NCBI GenBank assembly: GCA_018241225.1
Contig: JAFEEG010000041.1
Coordinates: 62,001 to 126,000, forward strand
DNA length: 64,000 nucleotides
Origin: Pseudomonadota bacterium
GTDB lineage: Bacteria > Pseudomonadota > Gammaproteobacteria > Burkholderiales > Burkholderiaceae_C
Direction: 5' to 3'
The notes below the pieces were generated by a model, which saw only the letters and a program-made list of their open reading frames with translations, was not told where the DNA came from and did not search any database. Below are positions 55,726-64,000 of this stretch, piece by piece; the stretch's first letter is position 1; the number at the start of each line of letters is the position of its first letter. The position numbers were made by a program, and so were the translations under genes.

Positions 55726-56427
55726 TTACCTCGCAGTGGCCAGCGTCGCGCGGCGGTCGAGCCAGGCGCCGGCCGCCATGATGAGAAGGGAGATCACCAG
55801 GTACACCACGGTGGCGATCAGGAAGACCTCGAAGGTGCGGAAGGTGCGGCTTTCCAGCTCCTTGACCGCATGCGTCAGCTCCGCCGCGCCGATGGCCATG
55901 GCCAGGCTGCTGTTCTTGAACAGCGACACGCTGTGGTTGACCAGCGCAGGAATCGCGTTGCGGATGGCCTGCGGCATCAGCACGAAGCGCATCGCGCCGA
56001 TGTAGCTGTGGCCCAGCGCCCGCGCCGCTTCGGCCTGGCCGGTGGGTACCGCCCGAAAGCCCGAGCGAAGGTCTTCGCTGAAGTAGGCGGCCTGGCACAG
56101 GCCCAGCGAGATGATGGCGAACACCGCCTCGGCCTGGTGGTCGGCCAGCCACGACTGCGTGTTGTCGGGCAGCAAACTGGCAATGCCGAAGTACCACAGC
56201 ATCATCTGCACCAGCGTGGGCACGTTGCGGTGGTAGGACACATAGGCCTCGACGATGCGCTGGGCCACGCGGCTGGGCGTGAGGCGTGCCGTGAGCAGCA
56301 CCAGTGCCAGCGCCATCGCGAGAAGCCACGACCCGGCTGCGATCACCAGCGTGATCTTCAGGCCGTGCAGCAGCATCTCCCTGAACTCGGCGCTCAGCAG
56401 GATCACCACCAGGTCGAAGTTCTTCAT
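55726..56427 (-). CDS. Amino-acid ABC transporter permease (GltJ type)
   Basis: 233-residue HisM-family permease: YHRNVPTLVQMMLWYFGIASLLP, EDLRSGFRAVPTGQAEAARALGHSYIGAMRFVLMPQAIRNAIPALVNH. With the GltK-type gene it forms a heterodimeric channel. 24 bp after the SDR gene. Confidence 0.93.
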   Translation of the reverse strand: MKNFDLVVILLSAEFREMLLHGLKITLVIAAGSWLLAMALALVLLTARLTPSRVAQRIVEAYVSYHRNVPTLVQMMLWYFGIASLLPDNTQSWLADHQAEAVFAIISLGLCQAAYFSEDLRSGFRAVPTGQAEAARALGHSYIGAMRFVLMPQAIRNAIPALVNHSVSLFKNSSLAMAIGAAELTHAVKELESRTFRTFEVFLIATVVYLVISLLIMAAGAWLDRRATLATAR

Positions 56428-56451
56428 CGCGCGCTCCTTCGCCTTGTTGCC

Positions 56452-57204
<753 letters not shown>

Positions 57205-57278
57205 GTGGGTGCTTTGGTGTGTTGATTGAAATTTAGCGAGCGGGTGGGCGTCTGACTAAGACGGAATCGGCCTGTTGA

Positions 57279-57295
57279 GATAAGGAAGGCTTATC
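57279..57295. promoter_or_regulatory. Palindromic operator upstream of the SDR-transporter operon
   Basis: GATAAG-GAAGG-CTTATC, perfect 6-bp arms with 5-bp spacer, between pxpA and the SDR gene. The same ATAAG-N5-CTTAT form occurs at 63723-63739. Confidence 0.6.
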
Positions 57296-57322
57296 ACGGG
57301 GCTAACCCTTAGTCGCAGCTCG

Positions 57323-58090
57323 TCAGGCGAGCTGGCGCGAGATGGGCACGATGTGGCCGCCTGCGCCCTCGATCTCTGCGCGAATGGTGCGTGCGAGCGC
57401 CACGGCGCCGGGCGTGTCGCCATGCACCAGGATGGACCTGGCACGCATCGCGATGGCGGTGCCGTTGTAGGTGGTCACCGTGCCATCGCGCAGCAGCTGT
57501 CGAACGCGCGCGAGCACGCTGGCTTCGTCCTTGATGACCGAATTGGGCAGCTTGCGGGGCACGAGCAGGCCGTGTTCGTCGTAGGCCCGGTCGGCCAGGA
57601 ATGTGGTGGCTACCGCCAGGCCGTGGCGCGCTGCCGCCTGCTCGATGGCCTGGCTGGACGAAGAGCTGACGATCAACGTCGGGTCGAAGCGGGCCACCGC
57701 CTGCAAGAGCGGTTCGGCCAGCGCCGCGTCGGCCGCCGCCATGTTGCCCAGTGCGCCGTGAAAGCTCATGTGCGTCATGCGCCCACCCACGGCGCGGGCG
57801 ATGCCGGCCAGGGCGCCGAGCTGGTAGATGACCATGGCGCAGAGCTCTTGCGTCTCCACCTGCATCTGGCGCCGCCCGAATCCTTGCCGGTCGGGGAAGC
57901 CCACGTGCGCGCCCACGTCGATGCCGCGCTGGCTTGCCGTGCGCACGGTGCGCTCCATGATGAGCGGATCGCCGGCGTGGAAGCCGCAAGCGATGTTGGC
58001 GGAGGAAACGAGCTCCAGCAGGTCCTCGTCCTGGCCCATGCGCCAGGGACCGAAGCCTTCGCCCAGGTCGGCGTTCAGGTCGATGTTCAT
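57323..58090 (-). CDS. pxpA: 5-oxoprolinase subunit PxpA / LamB-YcsF family
   Basis: 255 residues with the family opening MNIDLNADLGEGFGPW, ANIACGFHAGDPLIM, GAHVGFPDRQGFGRR and the metal-binding/His segments. In E. coli PxpA with PxpB and PxpC hydrolyses 5-oxoproline to glutamate using ATP. Last gene of the eight-gene operon, 11 bp after the degenerate carrier gene. Given its partners the substrate may be another cyclic amide. Confidence 0.92.
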   Translation of the reverse strand: MNIDLNADLGEGFGPWRMGQDEDLLELVSSANIACGFHAGDPLIMERTVRTASQRGIDVGAHVGFPDRQGFGRRQMQVETQELCAMVIYQLGALAGIARAVGGRMTHMSFHGALGNMAAADAALAEPLLQAVARFDPTLIVSSSSSQAIEQAAARHGLAVATTFLADRAYDEHGLLVPRKLPNSVIKDEASVLARVRQLLRDGTVTTYNGTAIAMRARSILVHGDTPGAVALARTIRAEIEGAGGHIVPISRQLA

Positions 58091-58101
58091 GTCGGTTGCC
58101 T

Positions 58102-58524
58102 TCAAGCGAGTTCGACCAGCGGCGCGCCGAAGCCCACCGCCGATTCGTGGGAGGAGAAGATGCGGCTGACCACGCCGGCGCGCGGCGCGGCCACGGGGAG
58201 CAGCACCGGGCCGATGCGAAGCAGCGCGAGCGCCTGGCCGGCCGCGACCTGCTGGCCGGGCTGCACCAGCGGCTCGGTGCGCAGTGGATGCGAATGCAGC
58301 ACGATGCCCACGGAGCCGGCGCGCACAAGCGTGGTCGCGGCCGCCTGCGGCGCAGGCGCAGTTGCCGGCGAATGCGCCGGTGCCGCTTCGCGCACCTCGC
58401 CCGAGGCCTGCCGGCACAGGCGGATCGATTCGCCCGGACCTCGCAGCTCCAGCAGGCTGATGTCGGTGGCCTGCAGCCACTCGGTGAGCTGGCGCACCTG
58501 CCCGATGCGCGATGTCGTCGTCAT
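58102..58524 (-). CDS. Biotinyl/lipoyl-domain carrier-like protein lacking the biotin Lys
   Basis: 140 residues: a BCCP-like N-terminus (QLTEWLQATDISLLELRGPGESIRLCRQ), Pro/Ala linker and C-terminal biotinyl domain fold (VGIVLHSHPLRTEPLVQPGQQVAAGQALALLRIGPVLLPVAAPRAGVV). In the true carrier at 61505-61984 the site reads EAMKV with Lys119; here it is RIGPV, so the modified Lys is replaced by Pro106. It cannot be biotinylated at the normal site; role perhaps structural. Overlaps pxpC by 4 bp. Confidence 0.82.
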   Translation of the reverse strand: MTTTSRIGQVRQLTEWLQATDISLLELRGPGESIRLCRQASGEVREAAPAHSPATAPAPQAAATTLVRAGSVGIVLHSHPLRTEPLVQPGQQVAAGQALALLRIGPVLLPVAAPRAGVVSRIFSSHESAVGFGAPLVELA

Positions 58525-59510
58525 GCGGCCCCCTTGGTGTTGCGGTGCAGCGCTACCTGGCGCGCTGCGTCGTCCAGCCAGGCCCGCACATGCCCGATGG
58601 CATCGAGCGCCTCGTCCCAACTCGTCTTCACGAAACGGATGCGGCTGCCGATGGGCGCCTGGCCCAGGCGCCACAGGTCGGCTTCGATCACGGCGCCGAA
58701 CTTGGGGTAGCCGCCGGTGGGCTGGGCATCGCGCATCTGCACGATGGGCTGGCCATCCGGCGGCACCTGGATGACGCCGGGCACGATGCCGTGCGAGCGC
58801 ATCTCCAGCGGCGCGACGGGCTGCAGCGCTTCGCCCGCCAGCCGGTAGCCGTAGCGATCGCTCTGCGGGGTGATCTTCCATTCCTGTTGCCAGAAGGCTG
58901 CCCGCGATTGCGGCGTGTAGCAGTCGTATTCCGCTGCGGGAAGCACGCGCACGGCAGCGCAGCCGTCCTGCACCAGGGGCAGGGCGAGTTCGGGTGGCAT
59001 CAGGCCCAGGCCGGTGGCGGCAATCGTCGCATCCGGCGTGGCTGGTCGAAGCGTGTCGCCGCGTTGCAGCGCACGGCCCTGCAGGCCACCGAACGCGCCG
59101 CGCAACTGCGTGCTGCGCGAATGCAGCACCTGCGGCACGTCGACGCCGCCCGGCAGGCACAGGTAGGCGCGGCTCGTGCGTCGCGTACCGGGCTTGGGCG
59201 TGCCCAAGTGCAGCGTCTGGCCGGCGCGGGCCCGGTGTGCACACCAGGGCAGCAGCGGCAGGCCGTCCAGGCGCGCATCGCAGTCCGCGCCGGTCAGGGC
59301 AAAGGCGCAGTCCCCATCGAAGCGGACCTTGAAAGGGAAAACCTGCACCTCCACCGCGGCGCTGTCTTCGTCGTTGCCCAGCAGCAGGTTGCCGGCGGCC
59401 AGCGCCACGCCGTCCATGGCGCCGGCGGTGCCCACGCCCCAGCGCAGGCAGCCCTGGCGGCCGCGGTCCTGGATGGTGGTGAGGGCACCGACGCTCAGGA
59501 TCTCGATCAT
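58521..59510 (-). CDS. pxpC: 5-oxoprolinase subunit PxpC / biotin-dependent carboxyltransferase-like
   Basis: 329 residues of the AHS2/KipA family: IEILSVGALTTIQDRGRQGCLRWGVGTAGAMDGVALAAGNLLLGN at the N-terminus and SHGIVPGVIQVPPDGQPIVQMRDAQPTGGYPKFGAVIEADL toward the C-terminus. The family is shared between 5-oxoprolinase and urea carboxylase. 4-bp overlaps at both ends. Confidence 0.93.
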   Translation of the reverse strand: MIEILSVGALTTIQDRGRQGCLRWGVGTAGAMDGVALAAGNLLLGNDEDSAAVEVQVFPFKVRFDGDCAFALTGADCDARLDGLPLLPWCAHRARAGQTLHLGTPKPGTRRTSRAYLCLPGGVDVPQVLHSRSTQLRGAFGGLQGRALQRGDTLRPATPDATIAATGLGLMPPELALPLVQDGCAAVRVLPAAEYDCYTPQSRAAFWQQEWKITPQSDRYGYRLAGEALQPVAPLEMRSHGIVPGVIQVPPDGQPIVQMRDAQPTGGYPKFGAVIEADLWRLGQAPIGSRIRFVKTSWDEALDAIGHVRAWLDDAARQVALHRNTKGAA

Positions 59511-60163
59511 CGGATCACCTTTTCCACCTTGAAGCGGATGCTGTCGCCCGGCTGCAGCAGGGCGGGCTGGTCCTGCGTCGGGTCGAAGAAGCTCATGCGG
59601 GTCGTGCCGATGGTGTTCCAGCCGCTGGGGCCCGCCGAGGCGGACACGCCGGTCTGGAAGCCGCCGATGGACACCGCGCCGCTCGGAATGCTCAGCACCG
59701 GCACCTTGCGGCGTGGCGTGGCAATGCGTGCATCCATGCCGCCCAGGTAGCAGTAGCCGGGATGGCTGCCCAGCGCGTACACCGGGTAGACGGGCGTGCT
59801 GTGCAGGTCGACGATGTCGTCCACGCTCAGGCCGGTGTGCGCCACCACGTCGGCCATGTGCGGGCCACCCGCGCCGCCATAGACCACGGGCAGGTCGATC
59901 ACGCGGCCTTCGCGTGTCATCGGCGCCACCGATTCCCAGCGTTCGAGCACGCGTTCGCGCAGGCCCGCCAGGTCGCGCGGCGGGTCGGCCAGGGCCAGCA
60001 TCAGGTTGTTCATGCCGGGCACGGCCTCGAGCACCTCGGGCCATTGCTGCGCCTCGTGCGAGAGCGCCCAGATGCGTTGCTGCGTGGCCAGCGTCATCTC
60101 GTGGCCGGGCGCCTCGAACAGCACCGCGGTGGTGCCCAGCAAACTGAAGGCAGGGTGGTTCAT
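59507..60163 (-). CDS. pxpB: 5-oxoprolinase subunit PxpB (KipI/AHS1)
   Basis: 218 residues: VIDLPVVYGGAGGPHMADVVAHTGLSVDDIVDLHSTPVYPVYALGSHPGYCYLGGMD, followed by TPRRKVPVLSIPSGAVSIGGFQTGVSASAGPSGWNTIGTT, all AHS1 signatures. Partner of PxpC. Overlaps accC-like gene by 4 bp. Confidence 0.93.
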   Translation of the reverse strand: MNHPAFSLLGTTAVLFEAPGHEMTLATQQRIWALSHEAQQWPEVLEAVPGMNNLMLALADPPRDLAGLRERVLERWESVAPMTREGRVIDLPVVYGGAGGPHMADVVAHTGLSVDDIVDLHSTPVYPVYALGSHPGYCYLGGMDARIATPRRKVPVLSIPSGAVSIGGFQTGVSASAGPSGWNTIGTTRMSFFDPTQDQPALLQPGDSIRFKVEKVIR

Positions 60164-61512
60164 GCCGCAGCCCTTTCCTTGAGCCAGCGCTCCAGGTAGT
60201 GGATGTCGACGCCGCCATCGACAAAGCCCTCGTCGGCCGCCAGCTCGCGGTGCAGCGGCAGGTTGGTGGCGATGCCGTTCACGCGCATCTCGTCCAGCGC
60301 CACGCGCAGGCGGGTGAGGGCGTCGGCGCGGCTGGCGCCGTGCACGATCAGCTTGGCCACCATCGAGTCGTAGTACGGTGGCACGCGGTAGCCGGCGCGG
60401 GCATGGGTGTCTACCCGCACGCCCCAGCCGCCCGGCACGCTCCAGTCGGTGATCTGGCCCGGCGAGGGCCGGAAGGTGCGCGGGTCTTCCGCGTTGATGC
60501 GGCATTCGAAGGCGTGGCCCTGGCAGGCGATGTCGGCCTGCGCAAAGGGCAGGGCCTCGCCGCGCGCCACGCGGATCTGCTGCTGCACGATGTCGATGGC
60601 CGACGTGAGCTCCGTCACCGGGTGCTCCACCTGCAGCCGCGTGTTCATCTCGATGAAGTAGAAGGCCTCGTTCTCATAGAGAAACTCGAAGGTGCCCACG
60701 CCGCTGTAGCCGATGCGCTTGCAGGCCTGGGCGCAACTGTCGCCCACCTGGGCCAGCAGCTCGGGCGCAATGCCGGGCGCGGGCGCTTCCTCGATCACCT
60801 TCTGGTGGCGCCGCTGCAGCGAACAGTCGCGCGAGCCCAGCCACACGGCATTGCCATGGCGGTCGGCCAGCACCTGGATCTCGACGTGGCGCGGGTGCAG
60901 CAGGAACTTCTCGATGTAGACCTCGGGGTTGCCGAAGGCGCGGCCTGCTTCCTCGCGCGTGACGGCCAGTGCAGGCAACAACTCGGCTTCGTCGTTCACC
61001 ACGCGCATGCCGCGTCCGCCACCGCCGCCGGCGGCTTTCACGATCACCGGGTAGCCGATCTCGCGGGCGATGCCGCGCACCTGCGCCGGGTCTTCCGGCA
61101 GCGACGAATCGGGCCCTGGCACGCAGGGCACGCCCGCTTCGCGCATGGCACGCTTGGCCGACACCTTGTCGCCCATGGTGCGGATGCAGGCCGAGTTCGG
61201 GCCGATGAAGGTCAGTCCCGCCTGCTCCACGCGTTCGACGAAGCCGGCGTTCTCGGAAAGGAAGCCGTAGCCCGGGTGGATGGCCTGCGCGCCGCTCACT
61301 GCGGCCGCAGCCAGGATGGCGGACTGGTTCAAATAGCTCTGCCCAGGTGCGGCGGGGCCGATGCACAAGGCCTGGTCGGCCAGTTCGAGGTATGGCGCGT
61401 CCTTGTCGGCCTCGGAATGGACCATGACCACGCGAAGCCCCAGCCCACGGCAGGCACGCAGTACACGCAAGGCGATCTCGCCGCGGTTGGCGATGAGGAC
61501 GGTGTCAAACAT
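60160..61512 (-). CDS. Biotin carboxylase (AccC-like)
   Basis: 450 residues of the ATP-grasp biotin carboxylase family: MFDTVLIANRGEIALRVLRACRGLGL, VKAAGGGGGRGMRVV nucleotide loop, EKFLLHPRHVEIQVLADRHGN, FIEMNTRLQVEHPVTE. It would carboxylate biotin on the adjacent carrier (8-bp overlap). It is operon-specific and probably not the housekeeping acetyl-CoA carboxylase subunit, since it lies among pxp genes. Confidence 0.92.
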   Translation of the reverse strand: MFDTVLIANRGEIALRVLRACRGLGLRVVMVHSEADKDAPYLELADQALCIGPAAPGQSYLNQSAILAAAAVSGAQAIHPGYGFLSENAGFVERVEQAGLTFIGPNSACIRTMGDKVSAKRAMREAGVPCVPGPDSSLPEDPAQVRGIAREIGYPVIVKAAGGGGGRGMRVVNDEAELLPALAVTREEAGRAFGNPEVYIEKFLLHPRHVEIQVLADRHGNAVWLGSRDCSLQRRHQKVIEEAPAPGIAPELLAQVGDSCAQACKRIGYSGVGTFEFLYENEAFYFIEMNTRLQVEHPVTELTSAIDIVQQQIRVARGEALPFAQADIACQGHAFECRINAEDPRTFRPSPGQITDWSVPGGWGVRVDTHARAGYRVPPYYDSMVAKLIVHGASRADALTRLRVALDEMRVNGIATNLPLHRELAADEGFVDGGVDIHYLERWLKERAAA

Positions 61513-61984
61513 GCTGGTTCACCTGCTCGAGGGTGAAAAGGGCCTGGCCCGCCTCGACCTCGGTGCCGCTGGTGGCCAGGACGGCGGCGATGCGGCCGGC
61601 GCGCTCGGCACGCACTTCGTTGAACACCTTCATCGCCTCGATGGAGCACAGCAGGTGGCCGACCTCGACCACATCGCCGACCTTCACGAATGGCGGCTCG
61701 CCCGGCGCCTGCTGCAGGTGCACCACGCCGAACATCGGGGCTTGGATTTCCTCGGGGCCAACTGCGGCTGCCCGTGCAGCCGGCGTGGCGGGCTGGGCCA
61801 GGGCAGCTGAGTCGTTGGATGCAGGGGCCGCGTCGCGGGGCGCTGCGCGGGGCACGACGCCGGGGCCGCGCGCAAGCCGAAGCGTCCAGCCGTCATGCTC
61901 GACTTCCATCTCGCTGAGGTCCGACGCCGCCATGGCATCGATGAAGACCTTGATCTGCTGCGCGTCCATGGCAGGGTTCCTCAT
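61505..61984 (-). CDS. Biotin carboxyl carrier protein (BCCP-like)
   Basis: 159 residues: N-terminal helix region (QQIKVFIDAMAASDLSEMEVEHDGWTLRLARG), Ala/Pro linker, and biotinyl domain with Lys119 in CSIEAMKVFNEV. It would accept biotin-bound CO2 from the neighbouring carboxylase. ATG 61984 was preferred because it overlaps the upstream stop by 4 bp as elsewhere in this operon; MDAQQ at 61969 is the alternative. Confidence 0.9.
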   Translation of the reverse strand: MRNPAMDAQQIKVFIDAMAASDLSEMEVEHDGWTLRLARGPGVVPRAAPRDAAPASNDSAALAQPATPAARAAAVGPEEIQAPMFGVVHLQQAPGEPPFVKVGDVVEVGHLLCSIEAMKVFNEVRAERAGRIAAVLATSGTEVEAGQALFTLEQVNQHV

Positions 61985-62928
61985 GCCTGGCGGCACTCGG
62001 GCACGGGCGAGGGCAGGGGCTGCCCGGCAAAGTGCGCCCGCAGGTTGGCGGCCGTCAGGTCGGCCATGGCTTGCCGCGTGCTGGTGGTGGCGCTGCCGAT
62101 GTGCGGCGACAGCAGCACGTTGGGCAGGCGGCGCAGGCGCTCGGGCACGTCGGGTTCGGACTCGAACACGTCCAGTGCGGCACCGGCGATGGCCTGCTGT
62201 TCCAGGGCCTCGACGAGCGCGCTCTGGTCGACCACCGAGCCGCGCGCCACGTTCACCAGGATGCCCTTGGGGCCGAGTGCGCGCAGCACCTCGGCGTTCA
62301 CGAGATGGCGGGTGGCGTTGCCGCCAGGCGTGATGACCACCAGGTAGTCGCTCTGCGCGGCCAGCGCGGCTGCGTCGGGGAAGTAGGCGTAGGGCAGTTC
62401 GGGTCGCGCGTTGCGGGCGGTGTAGGCCACCTGCATGCCGAAAGCCTCAGCGCGCTTTGCAATGCCCTGGCCGATGCGGCCGATGCCCACCAGGCCCAGG
62501 CGGGCACCGGACATCTTGCGCCCGAGTGCCAGGGGCCCTTGCTGCCAGGCGCCCGTGCGCACATGCGCATCGGCTTGCACCAGTTGGCGCGAAATGCCCA
62601 GCATGAGCGCCAGGGCCAGGTCGGCCACGTCATCGTTGAGCACGTCGGGCGTGTGCGTGACCGGAATGCCGCGATCCTTGGCCGCCGCCACGTCCACGCC
62701 GTCGTAGCCCACGCCCATGATCGAGATCACCTCCAGGGCGGGTAGCTGCGCGATGAGTTCCGCGCTGATGCGCGATTCGCCGCCGCCTGTGATGGCACGG
62801 ATGCGTGGCGCGATGGCGGCGAGCGCCGCGGGCTCCAGTGGCAGCTCATGGATCTCGAAGGCCTCCTGCAGCTGCGGTGCAATGAGGGGCGAGGGCTTGG
62901 TTGCCGCCAGCAGGTCGATCTTGGCCAT
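61981..62928 (-). CDS. D-2-hydroxyacid dehydrogenase (NAD(P)-binding)
   Basis: 315 residues: Rossmann motif GLVGIGRIGQGIAKRAEAFGM, LVNVARGSVVDQSALVEAL, and C-terminal LLSPHIGSATTSTRQAM with the catalytic His; Arg in NVARGS and Glu in FESEP complete the site. Similar to glyoxylate/hydroxypyruvate reductases. Second gene of the operon, 17 bp after the RraA-like gene. Confidence 0.92.
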   Translation of the reverse strand: MAKIDLLAATKPSPLIAPQLQEAFEIHELPLEPAALAAIAPRIRAITGGGESRISAELIAQLPALEVISIMGVGYDGVDVAAAKDRGIPVTHTPDVLNDDVADLALALMLGISRQLVQADAHVRTGAWQQGPLALGRKMSGARLGLVGIGRIGQGIAKRAEAFGMQVAYTARNARPELPYAYFPDAAALAAQSDYLVVITPGGNATRHLVNAEVLRALGPKGILVNVARGSVVDQSALVEALEQQAIAGAALDVFESEPDVPERLRRLPNVLLSPHIGSATTSTRQAMADLTAANLRAHFAGQPLPSPVPECRQA

Positions 62929-62945
62929 GGCTTGCGCTTTCGGCG

Positions 62946-63617
62946 TCAGTTGATGGCGCGGGCCTCGAGCCCGGCGACGAAGGAGCGGTCCCAGCGGCCC
63001 TTCAGGATCTCGGCCATCGTCTCTTCTTCCTTCTTCTGCTGGGCCAGTGCCTTGTCGATGATCGCGCCGGCCTCGCTGGCGGGAAAGGCCAGCAGGCCGT
63101 CCTGGTCGCCCACGATGATGTCGCCGGGCTCCACCACCATGCCGCCGATGCACACCGGCACGTTGATCTCGCCGGGGCCGTTCTTGTAGGGGCCGCGATG
63201 GTTCACGGCACGGGCATACACCGGAAACTCGCGCTCGCGGATTTCGGCAATGTCGCGGATCGCGCCATCGATCACCACGCCACTCAGCCCCAGCATCGCG
63301 GCGCCGGCGGTCATGATGCCGCCCACCACCGCATTGGACGGGTCGCCCTCGGCGTCCACTACCAGCACGTCGCCCGGGCGGCAGTAGTCGAAGGCACGCA
63401 GGGTGGTCAGGTTGTCGCCGCCGCGCGAGCGCACGGTGACTGCCGTGCCCACCATGGTGAACTTCGTGGGCTTGTGGAAGGGATGCAGGCCGACGCTGCC
63501 GGTGCTGCGATGCAGGCTGTCGCTCAGCAGGGGCAGGGCGATGGTGCGCAGCAGCTCGATGTGTCTGGGGTCGGCCTGCGTCGACGAGTCGCGGCGGCGG
63601 GCTCCGAATTGGGTCAT
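62946..63617 (-). CDS. RraA/HMG-aldolase family protein
   Basis: 223 residues of the RraA-like fold: VTVRSRGGDNLTTLRAFDYCRPGDVLVVDAEGDPSNAVVGGIMTAGAAMLGLSGVVIDGAIRDIAEIRE. The GG...RD motif (Asp of DGAIRD) is typical of members with 4-hydroxy-4-methyl-2-oxoglutarate/oxaloacetate aldolase or decarboxylase activity rather than RNase E inhibition. First gene of the eight-gene operon; an ATAAG-N5-CTTAT operator lies 105 bp upstream. Confidence 0.87.
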   Translation of the reverse strand: MTQFGARRRDSSTQADPRHIELLRTIALPLLSDSLHRSTGSVGLHPFHKPTKFTMVGTAVTVRSRGGDNLTTLRAFDYCRPGDVLVVDAEGDPSNAVVGGIMTAGAAMLGLSGVVIDGAIRDIAEIREREFPVYARAVNHRGPYKNGPGEINVPVCIGGMVVEPGDIIVGDQDGLLAFPASEAGAIIDKALAQQKKEEETMAEILKGRWDRSFVAGLEARAIN

Positions 63618-63722
63618 GGCGTGTGTCCTTGTGCGGAAGAATCGGATGGACGGCAGGAGTTGCCGATGTGGAAAGCGTATGCACCGCCCTCCGTCCGCAC
63701 AAAGACAGATTGCCTATTCCAA

Positions 63723-63739
63723 GATAAGGTGCGCTTATG
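63723..63739. promoter_or_regulatory. Palindromic operator upstream of the pxp/biotin operon
   Basis: GATAAG-GTGCG-CTTATG (5-bp core arms ATAAG/CTTAT, 5-bp spacer), with outer TTCC/GGAA. Matches the site at 57279-57295, upstream of the transporter operon. Confidence 0.6.
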
Positions 63740-63740
63740 G

Positions 63741-63762
63741 AAGGCCGCGCCATGCGGCCTTC
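63741..63762. terminator. Hairpin after the probable LysR gene
   Basis: AAGGCCGC and GCGGCCTT with a 5-nt loop, next to the stop at 63770. There is no U-run on the minus strand, so it may be a weak terminator or a regulatory structure beside the operator. Confidence 0.45.
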
Positions 63763-63769
63763 TTCACTC

Positions 63770-64000
63770 TTACGCGGGCTCGCTGCTCGGCTGCGGCGCG
63801 GGGCGCGGCTTGGCCTTGGGGAAGCTGTCGGGAATCTCGGCCACCAGCTCCAGCAGGATCTCCTTGACCGCCTGGGCCGGCTCGGTGAGCGGCAGGTGAT
63901 CGGACTGGCACAGGGCCAGCGGCGCCTCGATGGCCGGCTCGACGATGCGCGACTGCCAGGCCTCGCATTCCACCACCAGCTCGCGCGCCAGCGACGCGGG
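63770..64000 (-). CDS. C-terminal end of a probable LysR-family regulator (rest outside window)
   Basis: About 76 residues of an open frame running off the window (...SLARELVVECEAWQSRIVEPAIEAPLALCQSDHLPLTEPAQAVKEILLELVAEI, then a Pro-rich tail). The LCQSDHLPLTEPAQAVKEIL segment resembles the last helix of LysR effector domains (for example NAC/Cbl-like), but with so little sequence the call is tentative. It lies upstream of and in the same direction as the pxp/biotin operon, so it may be its regulator. Confidence 0.5.
   Translation of the reverse strand, partial: PASLARELVVECEAWQSRIVEPAIEAPLALCQSDHLPLTEPAQAVKEILLELVAEIPDSFPKAKPRPAPQPSSEPA

Noticed and set aside
60160..61984. Housekeeping acetyl-CoA carboxylase accB-accC
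   Set aside because: Position inside the pxp operon, overlap with PxpB, and shared operator make a pathway-specific role more likely; the genomic accBC would be expected elsewhere.

Overview
The window reads as chromosomal DNA of a GC-rich betaproteobacterium, most likely family Comamonadaceae and plausibly Variovorax or a close relative. This is judged from gene order (infB-rbfA-truB-typA, smpB/ratA-rnfH, guaB-X-guaA, cysI-DUF934 beside cysHDN), uniformly high GC, and the wealth of ABC importers and LysR/MarR regulators. No rRNA, tRNA, insertion sequence, prophage, CRISPR array or origin was seen. Coding density is very high and most co-directional genes overlap by 4 bp (ATGA).

Layout. 1-5.9 kb: translation genes (infB 3' part, rbfA, truB, typA) and a DMT exporter. 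5.9-9.3 kb: PF03640-type lipoproteins, two YXWGXW exported proteins and an ECF sigma/anti-sigma pair. 9.3-15.8 kb: smpB, ratA, rnfH, a DUF4124 protein, guaB, a two-TM protein whose soluble domain looks like bacterial STING, guaA and thpR. 15.9-20.9 kb: a second PF03640/ECF sigma/anti-sigma module facing a YncE propeller-SorA-cytochrome c operon for periplasmic sulfite oxidation. 21-28 kb: a LivK-type binding protein, thiamin genes thiO-S-G-E, thiD and a TPP-riboswitch-controlled CytX permease. 28-36 kb: ferredoxin and its NADP reductase, then assimilatory sulfate reduction (cysN, D, H, DUF934, cysI). 36-39.3 kb: CLC antiporter, MarR regulator, HPP/CBS membrane protein. 39.4-42.2 kb: metNIQ preceded by a Cys-containing leader peptide. 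42.3-52.8 kb: a nine-gene coupled operon (LysR, flavin monooxygenase, dipeptide-type ABC importer, acyl hydrolase, CMD/AhpD fusion). 52.9-57.2 kb: a glutamate-type ABC importer with an SDR. 57.3-63.6 kb: an eight-gene operon joining 5-oxoprolinase-like PxpABC to a biotin carboxylase and two carrier proteins. The 3' end of a probable LysR gene closes the window.

How genes work together. Sulfur is the main theme: assimilation (CysDN/CysH/CysI with ferredoxin and its reductase as likely electron source), oxidation of sulfite (SorA plus cytochrome) and methionine uptake. Four promoters in the first 21 kb share an ECF-type pattern (GGAAT, fixed spacing, CGTC), which ties the two sigma factors, three PF03640 proteins and the sulfite dehydrogenase operon into one predicted envelope/redox regulon. 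The last 11 kb form two operons that share an ATAAG-N5-CTTAT operator and together look like uptake and ring-opening of a cyclic amide or related compound.

The most unusual item is the STING-like membrane protein encoded between the two GMP-synthesis genes, with no CD-NTase visible. All functional calls are from reading the sequence; no database search was run.
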